DNA of 64,000 nucleotides from JAGOEF01 sp964511665. GTDB lineage: Bacteria; Bacteroidota; Bacteroidia; Bacteroidales; ML635J-15. Numbering within the stretch: position 1 is the first letter of the stretch; each line of letters begins with the position of its first letter. The translations under genes and the position numbers were made by a program. Shown here piece after piece: positions 1-8,117 of this stretch. The notes beneath the pieces were generated by a model that saw nothing but the letters and a program-made list of their open reading frames with translations, was not told the origin of the DNA and did not search any database. The stretch spans positions 9,501-73,500 of the forward strand of contig CAZEHA010000011.1 of assembly GCA_964511665.1 (NCBI GenBank), written 5' to 3'.

Positions 1-932
1 TTTCCTACTTTAGGATTCCAATAAGATACTTCATTTATAGTACAAGTGGTGCTGCCGTAAGAAATATAAATTGGCCTTTCGTCATTATTTAACTGATTTA
101 TTTCATTATTTAGTCCGTTACTCATTAAATAACTCAAGCCATCAATAGTTGTTTGTACAAAAGGGTTGTCGGGAATTTTCATGTCGGATCCATACTTATA
201 GGATTGCATATTGCCATTTTTGTCTTTATAATTTATCCATATCTCTTTACCATCAATATCTACCAACATCACCGGATTCCCCGCACAATACATATAAGGC
301 GACAAACTCAGATATTTATCACTTAACGGATCCACACTCAACCAGCTACTCAAATCGCTATCGTAATACCTTGCGCCAAAATAGCTGTAGCCTGTTTCGT
401 TATCCAACTCTTTAGCCGAGAATTTATATCTTGAATCGAACGATGAGTTGCGCTGGCTTACAAACAACTCGCCAAACGGGAAATACTGCAAATGCTGGTA
501 GGCACGGCCCGAGCTGTGCGATATTACCGCTGCCGAACCTAAACCTGTGCTGAGCGCAGCCGAAGCATGATCGGGGTGGTAGAAGTATTGCAGGTTTTCG
601 AGCGAATCGTATCCGTTGCCGGCAGGTGCTAGTTTTTTGTCCCACTCGTAGTAGTCTGAGTAATTCACACAGGCAAGTTGTCGCCGGCAATAGTCGTCTA
701 ATTCCTGAGCCACATCCTCGGCATCTCCATGTAGAAAATCGAGAACCAAGTTGGCAGGCTGCACATTTGCCGGACCAAAACCACCGCCAATTTTACTGCA
801 CACTCTTTCGCCTTCGATGTAATAATGCTTGGTGTAATCGCTCTCGGTCATCACAAGATATGGCCCTGTGTAGAGCGTTTTTTCGAAGTAGATGTTTGAA
901 CTAACTCCCGGGTTATGTTCCGATAAAACCAT
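1..932 (-). CDS. RHS repeat-associated core protein, C-terminal part (partial, 5'-truncated looking)
   Basis: An open frame on the minus strand runs from an ATG at 932 to the window edge (about 310 codons). It carries the typical RHS core: YTKHYYIEGERV, then HPDH, LQYFPFGELF, KELDNETGYSYFGARYYD, WLSVDPLSDKY, LSPYMYCAGNP and a D-IDG segment. RHS/YD-repeat proteins are normally over 1000 residues and secreted, with a variable toxin-like tip after the core. Here the tip begins around the sequence DGKEIW and continues past position 1. Only a short stretch precedes the core, and an in-frame stop lies about 60 bases upstream of the ATG, so the repeat region is missing. It is either an orphan RHS tail left by recombination or the 3' part of a broken gene. 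The core is slightly degenerate: the usual HPDHLGS reads HPDHASA. No signal peptide is visible. Confidence 0.75.
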   Translation of the reverse strand, partial: MVLSEHNPGVSSNIYFEKTLYTGPYLVMTESDYTKHYYIEGERVCSKIGGGFGPANVQPANLVLDFLHGDAEDVAQELDDYCRRQLACVNYSDYYEWDKKLAPAGNGYDSLENLQYFYHPDHASAALSTGLGSAAVISHSSGRAYQHLQYFPFGELFVSQRNSSFDSRYKFSAKELDNETGYSYFGARYYDSDLSSWLSVDPLSDKYLSLSPYMYCAGNPVMLVDIDGKEIWINYKDKNGNMQSYKYGSDMKIPDNPFVQTTIDGLSYLMSNGLNNEINQLNNDERPIYISYGSTTCTINEVSYWNPKVG

Positions 933-1140
933 TTCGAGCACTTTAAAACTTTGCTGTGTAAATGTATGAAAAACAGATTAACAAAACAAATCGCAACGGG
1001 TATAAACCGCATTGCAAATGCGATGGGTAAATGCATTCGATGTTTCAAATCAGATCGAGCCGGGCGGTATTGTCAAAAGCAACTTCGTAGCTTAATCCTC
1101 GCCCACAATTTTTAATTCAAATTTCTGAGGCCTGAAACAA

Positions 1141-1170
1141 AAAAAAGCGCCGGAAATTCCGACGCTTCAA
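1141..1170 (-). terminator. Rho-independent terminator after the ferredoxin gene
   Basis: On the minus strand, AAGCGTCGGAA and TTCCGGCGCTT form a stem with a G-T wobble and almost no loop, followed directly by a run of T. It begins about 20 bases after the ferredoxin stop codon, the right position and orientation to end that transcript before the RHS fragment. Confidence 0.85.
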
Positions 1171-1190
1171 TTTTTTTGCACAGCTTTTGC

Positions 1191-1361
1191 TTAGTCTTCG
1201 GGGTGAATTGCTTCAACCGGACATACATCGGCACATGCTCCGCAATCGGTACAAATTTCAGGGTCAATCACATAGATGTCACCTTCGCTGATAGCTTCTA
1301 CCGGACATTCGTCGATGCAGGTTCCACATGCTGTACAATCGTCATTAATTTTATAAGCCAT
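1191..1361 (-). CDS. 2[4Fe-4S] ferredoxin (56 aa)
   Basis: A 56-residue protein starting MAYKINDDC. It has two classic cluster motifs, CTACGTCIDECP (about residues 9-20) and CTDCGACADVCP (about residues 37-48), each CxxCxxCxxxCP, arranged with the pseudo-twofold symmetry of clostridial-type low-potential ferredoxins. These are soluble electron carriers for enzymes such as pyruvate:ferredoxin oxidoreductase or hydrogenase. The length is normal for the family. The gene stands alone between arcB and the RHS fragment, with its own terminator and a promoter-like TATGTTTG upstream, so it is probably monocistronic. The redox partners cannot be inferred from the neighbours. Confidence 0.95.
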   Translation of the reverse strand: MAYKINDDCTACGTCIDECPVEAISEGDIYVIDPEICTDCGACADVCPVEAIHPED

Positions 1362-1406
1362 TTCTATAAATTTAAGTTATTAAATAAAGTGTTCATTTTA
1401 TTGTTG

Positions 1407-1414
1407 CAAACATA
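1407..1414 (-). promoter_or_regulatory. Candidate -7 element for the ferredoxin gene
   Basis: The minus strand reads TATGTTTG, a perfect match to the Bacteroidota -7 consensus TAnnTTTG, about 45 bases upstream of the ferredoxin ATG. No clear -33 TTG was found at the usual spacing, so this rests on the -7 match and position only. Confidence 0.4.
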
Positions 1415-1495
1415 TATACAATTCATTAAAAAAAGAACGAAAAACCTCATACAATCTCTATTTATAATCAGTTTAAATAAGCATTGTGTTTTAAA

Positions 1496-2497
1496 TTAAG
1501 CTCCAAGTGTTGCTACCATCACAGCTTTAATGGTATGCAGACGATTTTCGGCTTCGTCGAAAACAATAGAACGAGGCGATTCAAACACGTCATCGGTGCA
1601 TTCCATTGCTTCGATATTGAATTTTTTGCAAATCTCGGCGCCTATTTCGGTTTCATCGTTGTGAAAAGCCGGCAAACAATGCAGAAATTTCACTTTATGA
1701 TTGCCGGTTAACTCAACCATTTTTGCATTTACCTGATATGGCATCATCAAGTTGATGCGCTGTTGATACGCTTCATCGGGCTCTCCCATCGACACCCAAA
1801 CGTCGGTATAGAGGAAATCAACGCCTTTTACACCTTGAGCCACATCTTCGGTTAAAGTAATTGTTGCACCGGTTTCTTTTGCAATTTCGCGGCAGGTTTT
1901 AACAAGTTCTTCATTAGGCCAGAATTGCTTGGGAGCTACTGCCCTAAAGTCCATACCCATTTTAGCAGCACCTACCATCAGGCTGTTTCCCATATTGTTG
2001 CGGGCGTCGCCACAGTAGGCAAACGAAACCTGATGCAAGGGTTTATCGCTATGTTCGCGCATGGTGAGGAAGTCGGCCAATATTTGTGTGGGATGGAATT
2101 CATTGGTTAAACCATTCCACACCGGTACACCGGCATATTTTGCCAATTCTTCAACAATTTCTTGTCCATATCCGCGATATTCTATTCCGTCGTACATGCG
2201 TCCCAGCACACGGGCGGTGTCTTTCATCGATTCTTTTTTACCCATCTGCGAACCCGAGGGGCCGATATAAGTAACATGGGCGCCTTGGTCGAGAGCAGCA
2301 ACTTCGAAAGCACAACGGGTACGTGTGCTATCTTTTGCAAACAAAAGAACAATGTTTTTACCTTTCAGACGCTGCTGTTCGGTGCCTGCATATTTTGCCT
2401 TTTTCAGATCGGCCGACAGGTCAAGCAAAAAGTTAATCTCTTGTGGTGTGAAGTCGAGAAGTTTCAGAAAACTTCGGTTACGCAAATTAAAAGCCAT
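1496..2497 (-). CDS. arcB: Ornithine carbamoyltransferase, catabolic type
   Basis: A 333-residue transcarbamylase that interconverts ornithine plus carbamoyl phosphate with citrulline plus phosphate in the cytoplasm. Visible motifs are the carbamoyl-phosphate loop STRTR (residues 57-61), the HPTQ segment (about 135), the ornithine-binding DVWVSMGE (about 232-239) and the catalytic HCLP (273-276). Length and sequence resemble ArcB/E. coli-type enzymes, not the N-succinylornithine transcarbamylase that Bacteroides uses for arginine synthesis. It lies 26 bases downstream of carbamate kinase on the same strand, which points to citrulline breakdown to ATP, CO2 and ammonia. No arginine deiminase (arcA) is in the window, so the source of citrulline is open. 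An anabolic role is possible but less likely given the partner. Confidence 0.92.
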   Translation of the reverse strand: MAFNLRNRSFLKLLDFTPQEINFLLDLSADLKKAKYAGTEQQRLKGKNIVLLFAKDSTRTRCAFEVAALDQGAHVTYIGPSGSQMGKKESMKDTARVLGRMYDGIEYRGYGQEIVEELAKYAGVPVWNGLTNEFHPTQILADFLTMREHSDKPLHQVSFAYCGDARNNMGNSLMVGAAKMGMDFRAVAPKQFWPNEELVKTCREIAKETGATITLTEDVAQGVKGVDFLYTDVWVSMGEPDEAYQQRINLMMPYQVNAKMVELTGNHKVKFLHCLPAFHNDETEIGAEICKKFNIEAMECTDDVFESPRSIVFDEAENRLHTIKAVMVATLGA

Positions 2498-2523
2498 AAG
2501 TCAGTTATTTAAGTTATTTAACA

Positions 2524-3477
2524 TTAATGATTTCTTACAATACGGGTTCCGGCACCGGCTACACCCAACTGGGTGGCATCGGTAATGATACATTCTTTGC
2601 CGCCATTTTCAACAAAACGCAAGGCAGCTCTGATTTTTGGAGCCATACTGCCTTCGGTAAAATGCCCCTCGGCCAGATATTGTTTGGCTTCGTCAACACT
2701 TATTGTATCGAGTTGTTTCTCGTTGGGTGTATGAAAGTGAAGGCATACTTTAGGCACATCGGTTAAGATATAAAACTCGTCGGCACCAATTTTTGTTGCC
2801 AGCAGGGCCGAAGCCAGGTCTTTGTCGATTACGGCGTCGATACCTTGCAAATGATGTTTTTCGGTGTAAATTACCGGAATACCACCACCACCTACCGTAA
2901 TTACGATATTACCATCGCGTGCCAGTTTTTCGATAGAATGCACATTATTGATTTCGATAGGAACCGGAGATGCAACTACCTTACGGTATCCCCTGCCTTT
3001 GGGGTCGGCAGCGTAGGTTTCTTCGGGATTTTGCTTTACCAGCTCTTCCATCTCTTCCTTTGAATAGTATGGCCCTACCGGTTTTGTAGGGTTTTGAAAT
3101 GCTTTATCTGTTTTATCGACCACTACCTGGGTTACCAGTGTGAGAATATCTTTCTCTATATTTCGGTCGATCAACAAATTGCGCAATTGCTGCTCGATTA
3201 TGTACCCAATATATCCTTGGGTATACGACCCGCAAATATCAAGAGGCATCAACGGAAGATCGAATACTTTATTACCGGCAATATTGCATAGCATCGCATT
3301 ACCAACCTGAGGCCCGTTACCGTGCCCTATCACCAGATTGTAGTCGTTTTCAATCAGTTGCAACAAACTTTTACAGGTTTCGTAAACATTGTGTTCCTGC
3401 TCCTCTATTGTGCCTTTTTGTCCTGCTTTCAACAGGGCATTACCCCCGAAAGCCACTACTGCTAATTTCTTACTCAT
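2524..3477 (-). CDS. arcC: Carbamate kinase
   Basis: A 317-residue amino acid kinase family protein that transfers phosphate from carbamoyl phosphate to ADP, the ATP-forming last step of citrulline, agmatine or allantoin fermentation. The N-terminus AFGGNALL and the segment GHGNGPQVG are the phosphate and substrate loops of the family. VGGGGIPV and DKDLASALLA are the central nucleotide-binding motifs, and GSMAPKI precedes the C-terminus. Length matches the family norm of about 310. It is the first gene of a two-gene unit with arcB, and the next gene on the other side is divergent, so the promoter must lie in 3478-3653. Confidence 0.94.
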   Translation of the reverse strand: MSKKLAVVAFGGNALLKAGQKGTIEEQEHNVYETCKSLLQLIENDYNLVIGHGNGPQVGNAMLCNIAGNKVFDLPLMPLDICGSYTQGYIGYIIEQQLRNLLIDRNIEKDILTLVTQVVVDKTDKAFQNPTKPVGPYYSKEEMEELVKQNPEETYAADPKGRGYRKVVASPVPIEINNVHSIEKLARDGNIVITVGGGGIPVIYTEKHHLQGIDAVIDKDLASALLATKIGADEFYILTDVPKVCLHFHTPNEKQLDTISVDEAKQYLAEGHFTEGSMAPKIRAALRFVENGGKECIITDATQLGVAGAGTRIVRNH

Positions 3478-3502
3478 ATAAAGTTGTTTTTAACGTAAGC
3501 CA

Positions 3503-3510
3503 CAAAACTA
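3503..3510 (-). promoter_or_regulatory. Candidate -7 element for arcC-arcB
   Basis: The minus strand reads TAGTTTTG, matching TAnnTTTG, 26 bases upstream of the carbamate kinase ATG. A possible TTG lies about 25 bases further upstream, slightly further than the usual spacing. It fits the divergent gap but is weak evidence alone. Confidence 0.35.
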
Positions 3511-3560
3511 TAAATATTTTTAATTATCAGCTAATCAATAAAATGTTATAAAAATCATAA

Positions 3561-3594
3561 TTTGCTGTAATTCGACAAAAAAAAATTATTTTTG
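3561..3594 (+). promoter_or_regulatory. Bacteroidota-type promoter for the DUF4412 gene
   Basis: TTTG at 3561-3564 and TATTTTTG at 3587-3594 match the -33 TTTG and -7 TAnnTTTG consensus, with 22 bases between them. It lies about 60 bases upstream of the ATG at 3654, in an AT-rich divergent intergenic region shared with arcC. Confidence 0.5.
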
Positions 3595-3653
3595 CATGTA
3601 TTTGGTACGAAACTTGAAAATTACGAAAACCTAACTTAAAACTAAACATTATT

Positions 3654-4322
3654 ATGAAATTAGCAGCAAAAATTCTTGCCGTAGCACTGATATCGCTGGT
3701 TGCAGTGAATCTGTCGGCGCAAAAGGCAGCAAAACCTTTCGAAGGATATGTCAAATATGGCCTCGACCTTCAGGGCGAAAATGTAGATGCCTCAACCCGG
3801 GCTCAAATGCCTTCAGAAATCGGCGTTTACTACAAAAGTCAAAAAGTTCGCACCGAAATGATTACAGCTATGTATTCGGTAATAACCATTTCTGATGTAG
3901 CCAATGGTTCAATGATTCAAATGTTCGAAATGATGGGCATGAAGTTCTACGTGGAGCAAACAGCTGATGATATTGCAAAAATGAAAGGCGATAACGACGA
4001 AAAACCCGAGATAAAGCTTATCGATGAATCGAAAACCATTGCCGGTTACAATTGCAAAAAAGCCGAAATAACCAAAGACGGCGAAACAATGGAAGTGTAT
4101 TACACCGACGAGATAGCTGTTCCCTTCGATAAGAATTCTCAATATCAGATAGAAGGAATAAATGGCATTCTTATGGAATATGTTGTCGATCAGCAAGGCA
4201 TGACCATAACTTTCAGGGCCAAAGAAGTGAAAAAAGCCAAACAGAAACCGGCACTTTTCACCGTTCCTTCCGATTTCGAAAAGAAAACTCTCGATGAGTT
4301 CAATTCAATGTTTGGTGGATAA
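3654..4322 (+). CDS. DUF4412-like secreted protein
   Basis: A 222-residue protein with a clear signal peptide (MKLAAKILAVALISL, cleavage near LSAQ at about residue 23). The mature part is predicted beta-rich, with the segment TIAGYNCKKAE followed by a second strand-rich half. That pattern recurs in DUF4412 and GLPGLI-like periplasmic or surface proteins of Bacteroidota, whose fold recalls LolA-type lipid carriers. It has several Met-rich stretches (MIQMFEMMGMKF). It sits in front of ftsK but a hairpin separates them, so cotranscription is uncertain. Function is unknown; the family call rests on overall look and the single conserved segment. Confidence 0.6.
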   Translation: MKLAAKILAVALISLVAVNLSAQKAAKPFEGYVKYGLDLQGENVDASTRAQMPSEIGVYYKSQKVRTEMITAMYSVITISDVANGSMIQMFEMMGMKFYVEQTADDIAKMKGDNDEKPEIKLIDESKTIAGYNCKKAEITKDGETMEVYYTDEIAVPFDKNSQYQIEGINGILMEYVVDQQGMTITFRAKEVKKAKQKPALFTVPSDFEKKTLDEFNSMFGG

Positions 4323-4344
4323 GAAACTATTGAAATAAACAGTT

Positions 4345-4398
4345 ATGGCAAAACAGGAAAATTCTCATAGGCTGAGGGTTTTCTTGTTTTATATATAG
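4345..4398 (+). other. Possible 17-codon leader ORF in frame with ftsK
   Basis: ATG at 4345 opens a 17-codon frame beginning MAKQENSH and ending with TAG at 4396-4398, immediately before the ftsK ATG at 4399 and in the same reading frame. It overlaps the inverted repeat described for this gap. It may be a leader peptide, or chance. No homology is known to me. Confidence 0.25.
4351..4389 (+). terminator. Hairpin between the DUF4412 gene and ftsK (weak terminator or attenuator)
   Basis: AAACAGGAAAA (4351-4361) pairs with TTTTCTTGTTT (4379-4389) over 11 positions with one G-T, and an inner CTCA/TGAG adds four pairs. T-rich sequence follows. It lies 28 bases after the upstream stop and ends 10 bases before the ftsK ATG, so it could end the first transcript or modulate ftsK expression. 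Confidence 0.4.
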
Positions 4399-6834
4399 AT
4401 GAAAAAAAACAAACAAACAGGTAAAAACAGCGAAAGCAAATCGGGCAGAACACGTCGCGAACGATTTCGAGTATTCAAATCACTAGCTTCGTTCATGCGC
4501 GACGAACGATTTGCCGTGGCACTGGGAGTGCTGTTTATTGCTTTCAGCATTTTGCTCACTTTGTCGTTTACGTCGTATCTGTTTACCTGGAAAAGCGACC
4601 AGAGTTTGTTGCATGTGCCCTTTCAGAAAATGATTTCCGACGATAGCATTGTGGTCGAAAATTGGGTTGGAAAACTGGGTGCTTTGTTGTCGAATGTGTT
4701 TATTAGAAATTGGTTTGGATTGGCATCGTTTTCGTTTGTGGCCATTTTTGGTCTTCTCGGATTCCGATTGCTCAAGGTGCGATTATTGCCTTTACGTAAG
4801 TCGGTTTTCATGCTGATGATAATAACCATATGGCTAAGCATTACCCTGGCATATTTCTTCTCCGACAAACTGTTTTACTTGGGAGGTGCCCACGGATACT
4901 TTGTTTGCAAATGGCTTAATGGCCTTTGGGGCAAAGTTGGAACACTGGCTTTTATTGGTGTGGGTGCATTTGTTATTGTGATATATAGTTTTAAAAATGC
5001 GCTTGCTTCATTTAAAAATTGGTTTGCGAAGTTGGCCGCCCTGAAAAAAGAAGACCTAACCGAAAACGACAGCGGATTTGCCGGAGATATTAATGACGAA
5101 GAACCTAAAACCGACAAAAGCACCGAAGAACTTCCGGTTGATACCCAAGCCCGGGAGGAATTTGTAGTTCACGGCGAAGAAATTGATCTGCCTGTTGAAA
5201 TTACCGAGCAAGTTATTGAGAAGGGAAGTTTGTTTGATGATATTGAGTTGGAATTGCAAGAGACCGAAAGCGAAGAACTGGTTTCCGACGAAGAAATCGA
5301 CGAAGAACCCATGGGCGATTACGACCCTACCGAAGATTTAAAATACTATAAAAAGCCGGGCATCGATTTACTGGTTGAATTGCCTCCTTCGAAAAACGAA
5401 GTTTCGGCATCGGAGTTGAACAGCAACAAAGACCGAATTGTTAAAACCCTGCTCGATTATAAAATTGAGATATCAAAAATATCTGCTACCATTGGGCCCA
5501 CAGTAACACTCTACGAAATTGTTCCTGCTCCGGGTGTGCGAATATCAAAAATAAAAAACCTTGAAGACGACATTGCTTTGAGTCTGGCTGCTCTTGGAAT
5601 TAGAATTATTGCACCTATGCCCGGAAAAGGAACCATAGGCATCGAAGTGCCAAATTCAAACCCCGAAATAGTTTCGATGCGTTCGGTGATAAAATCGGCA
5701 AAATTTCAGGAAAGCACTTTTCAATTACCGGTTGCTATCGGTAAAACCATTAGTAACGAAACCTTTGTATTCAACCTGGCCAAAACACCCCACTTGCTTG
5801 TTGCAGGCGCCACGGGTCAGGGCAAGTCGGTGGGTATAAATGCCATCATTACTTCGCTGCTCTATAAGAAACACCCATCACAAATAAAATTTGTGCTTAT
5901 CGACCCCAAAATGGTAGAGCTATCGCTTTATTCTAAAATCGAGCGGCATTTTCTTGCGAAACTACCCAACGAAGAATCGGCAATTATTACCAATGTCGAA
6001 AAAGTAGTGCCGGTAATGAATTCACTGTGCATCGAAATGGAAGATCGCTACAAATTGCTCACCCAGGCCGGTGTTCGAAATATTGTAGAGTATAACGAAA
6101 AGTTTATTTCACGCAAGCTAAATCCTTACAAAGGGCACAAATATCTGCCTTACATTGTTGTAATTGTCGACGAGTTTGCCGATATTATCATTCAGGAGGG
6201 CAAGCAAGTGGAGGCACCTATTTCGCGGCTTGCTGCCAAAGCACGAGCCATTGGCATTCACCTTATTGTTGCTACCCAGCGTCCGTCGGTTGATGTAATT
6301 ACAGGGGTAATAAAGGCTAATTTTCCAACCCGTATTGCCTTTAAAGTGATGTCGGGGCACGACTCCAAAACCATAATCGATGCTACCGGTGCCAATCAGC
6401 TCATTGGCAAGGGCGATATGCTGATGGTGGAAACAGGAAAAGCCGTACGCATTCAATGTGCTTTTATCGACACTCCCGAAGTCGAAAGCATAGTCGATTT
6501 TATTGGCAAACAACAAGGCTATGGGGGCGCATTCGAATTGCCCGACCCGGGTGTGGATGGAGGCGAAGGCAGCGACTTTAGCTTTAGCAGCGACGAAAAA
6601 GACCCGCTTTTCGACGAGGCTGCCCGCCTTATTGTTCGTCATCAACAAGGTTCCACGTCGCTTATTCAGCGAAAAATGAAAATTGGCTACAACCGCGCAG
6701 GGCGCATCATCGACCAACTGGAGCACTTTGGCATTGTTGGACCCTACGAAGGAAGTAAAGCCCGCCAGGTTCTTTTTAGCGACGAATATTCTTTGGAACA
6801 GTTTTTGAAAAACTCTGAAAACAAAACACAGTAA
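4399..6834 (+). CDS. ftsK: DNA translocase FtsK
   Basis: An 811-residue septal DNA pump that moves the chromosome terminus during division. The N-terminal part has about four membrane segments (roughly residues 38-200). An acidic, Glu-rich linker follows (about 215-330), then the motor. Walker A is GATGQGKS (470-477) and Walker B is VIVDE (about 588-592), with ATQRPSVDVITG after it. The last about 70 residues (DEAARLIVRH...GRIIDQLEHFGIVGP) are the winged-helix gamma domain that reads polar KOPS-like sequences. Length is typical for Bacteroidota FtsK with a short linker. lolA follows one base after the stop, a pairing often seen in this phylum. Confidence 0.96.
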   Translation: MKKNKQTGKNSESKSGRTRRERFRVFKSLASFMRDERFAVALGVLFIAFSILLTLSFTSYLFTWKSDQSLLHVPFQKMISDDSIVVENWVGKLGALLSNVFIRNWFGLASFSFVAIFGLLGFRLLKVRLLPLRKSVFMLMIITIWLSITLAYFFSDKLFYLGGAHGYFVCKWLNGLWGKVGTLAFIGVGAFVIVIYSFKNALASFKNWFAKLAALKKEDLTENDSGFAGDINDEEPKTDKSTEELPVDTQAREEFVVHGEEIDLPVEITEQVIEKGSLFDDIELELQETESEELVSDEEIDEEPMGDYDPTEDLKYYKKPGIDLLVELPPSKNEVSASELNSNKDRIVKTLLDYKIEISKISATIGPTVTLYEIVPAPGVRISKIKNLEDDIALSLAALGIRIIAPMPGKGTIGIEVPNSNPEIVSMRSVIKSAKFQESTFQLPVAIGKTISNETFVFNLAKTPHLLVAGATGQGKSVGINAIITSLLYKKHPSQIKFVLIDPKMVELSLYSKIERHFLAKLPNEESAIITNVEKVVPVMNSLCIEMEDRYKLLTQAGVRNIVEYNEKFISRKLNPYKGHKYLPYIVVIVDEFADIIIQEGKQVEAPISRLAAKARAIGIHLIVATQRPSVDVITGVIKANFPTRIAFKVMSGHDSKTIIDATGANQLIGKGDMLMVETGKAVRIQCAFIDTPEVESIVDFIGKQQGYGGAFELPDPGVDGGEGSDFSFSSDEKDPLFDEAARLIVRHQQGSTSLIQRKMKIGYNRAGRIIDQLEHFGIVGPYEGSKARQVLFSDEYSLEQFLKNSENKTQ

Positions 6835-6835
6835 C

Positions 6836-7483
6836 ATGAAAAAAGTATTTTTTACACTGTTGTCATTAGCCATTTTTTCATTAGGCTATGCACAAAGCGA
6901 TCAAAAGGCTGTCGATTTGCTCAATTCGGTATCGGCAAAAGCCAATGCCTATAAATCGCTAAATATCGAGTTTAAGTTCTACATCGAAAACCTGAAAGAT
7001 GCAAGCCGAAATATGCATCCCGGCAAAGTATGGTATCGCGGCGACCGGTATAAAATGGACATGATGGGGCAACTCATTTTTTCTGACGGAAAAACCAACT
7101 ATACCTATCTGAAAGACGCCGAAGAAATAAATATTACCGAAGCCTCCTCGGCCGATGAAACCGTGTTCAACCCACAAAGCATTTTAAACAATTTCACCAA
7201 AGATTACAAATGCAGATGGATAAGCGATAAATTCGAAAATAACAGGGCTTTGGTTGAAATAGATTTATACCCTGTGAAAATCGACGATAAAAAATATTCG
7301 AAAATTACCCTGAGAATCGATAAAACCAAAACGCAGATTTTCTCGGTGCATTACATGGGTAAAGACGGTATCAACTACTACATCGAAATCGATAAGTTTA
7401 TCGAAAACCCAACCATTGCCGACAAGGATATAATTTTTAATGCCGCATCGTTTCCGGGAGCCGATATTATCGATATGAGATAA
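6836..7483 (+). CDS. lolA: LolA-like outer-membrane lipoprotein carrier
   Basis: A 215-residue periplasmic protein with a signal peptide ending near GYAQ (about residue 20). The mature part shows the LolA pattern of alternating strands: NIEFKFYIEN, GKVWYRGDRYKMDM, LIFSDGKTNYTY, then ITLRIDKTKTQIFSVHYMGKD. LolA receives lipoproteins from the inner-membrane Lol transporter and carries them across the periplasm. The start is one base after the ftsK stop (TAA C ATG), so the two are translationally coupled. It ends 31 bases before the convergent phosphopantetheinyl transferase gene. A related LolA-fold protein of other function cannot be excluded. Confidence 0.85.
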   Translation: MKKVFFTLLSLAIFSLGYAQSDQKAVDLLNSVSAKANAYKSLNIEFKFYIENLKDASRNMHPGKVWYRGDRYKMDMMGQLIFSDGKTNYTYLKDAEEINITEASSADETVFNPQSILNNFTKDYKCRWISDKFENNRALVEIDLYPVKIDDKKYSKITLRIDKTKTQIFSVHYMGKDGINYYIEIDKFIENPTIADKDIIFNAASFPGADIIDMR

Positions 7484-7514
7484 TGTGGCATCGTTACAAC
7501 ATCAGCATGCATAC

Positions 7515-8117
7515 TTAGGTTTGTTCGCACCAAATCATTATCAGATTTTCGTATTCTTCAAATACCTTGTAATTCAAAACTAATTGAGTGTTTTTAACAC
7601 GAGTTATGATGTTTTGTTGCCCTATGGTTTCGATGCAAATGTGCCTACGGTAATCAAGTGGCCGGTTACCAAACCACTTATAAACGCATTCCTTAGCACT
7701 CCATATAAGACTTAAATTCATTGATATTGAAGCAAAACTAAGGCATTCCTCATCCGACATAAAACGGGCCTTCATTTTTTCGATACGCGTTTGAGGCCTT
7801 TCAATATCGATGGAAACATTTACATTTCGGTTCACAATTATGGCGGCATAATTTCCACTGTGCGTAATACCGATACATGCAGTTTCGAGGCGTGGTTTTC
7901 CGCTGTAGTCGTAAATCACTCCATCGTTGAGATTCAGGAACAGTAAGCACTGTCGCACAGCCGCGTATTCGCGTTGCCGCTGAATGCATTTGAACTTCGA
8001 AACGGCATCGATGGTTTCGTGATGCAGCCCTTGCAACAAGTTCTCTACATTTTCGGTGATATGCCAAAGCACCAATTGCGAGCCGTTGTTGGTATGTTGC
8101 GAAAAAACTACCGGCAT
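7515..8117 (-). CDS. 4'-phosphopantetheinyl transferase superfamily protein
   Basis: About 200 residues with the two signatures of Sfp/HetI-type transferases: VSIDIE (D104 and E106, metal ligands) and WSAKECVYK (about 139-147). The family moves phosphopantetheine from CoA to a serine of acyl or peptidyl carrier proteins. I chose the ATG at 8117 because it overlaps the gldD stop as TGATG, giving translational coupling; a GTG at 8126 would add three residues. A transferase gene next to gldD is a recurring arrangement in Bacteroidota. The carrier-protein target is not visible here. Confidence 0.88.
   Translation of the reverse strand: MPVVFSQHTNNGSQLVLWHITENVENLLQGLHHETIDAVSKFKCIQRQREYAAVRQCLLFLNLNDGVIYDYSGKPRLETACIGITHSGNYAAIIVNRNVNVSIDIERPQTRIEKMKARFMSDEECLSFASISMNLSLIWSAKECVYKWFGNRPLDYRRHICIETIGQQNIITRVKNTQLVLNYKVFEEYENLIMIWCEQT

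Noticed and set aside
1049..1140. Short minus-strand frames downstream of the ferredoxin, such as one ending IVGED
   Set aside because: They are under 25 codons, lack a start and lie beyond the terminator; no support for a gene.
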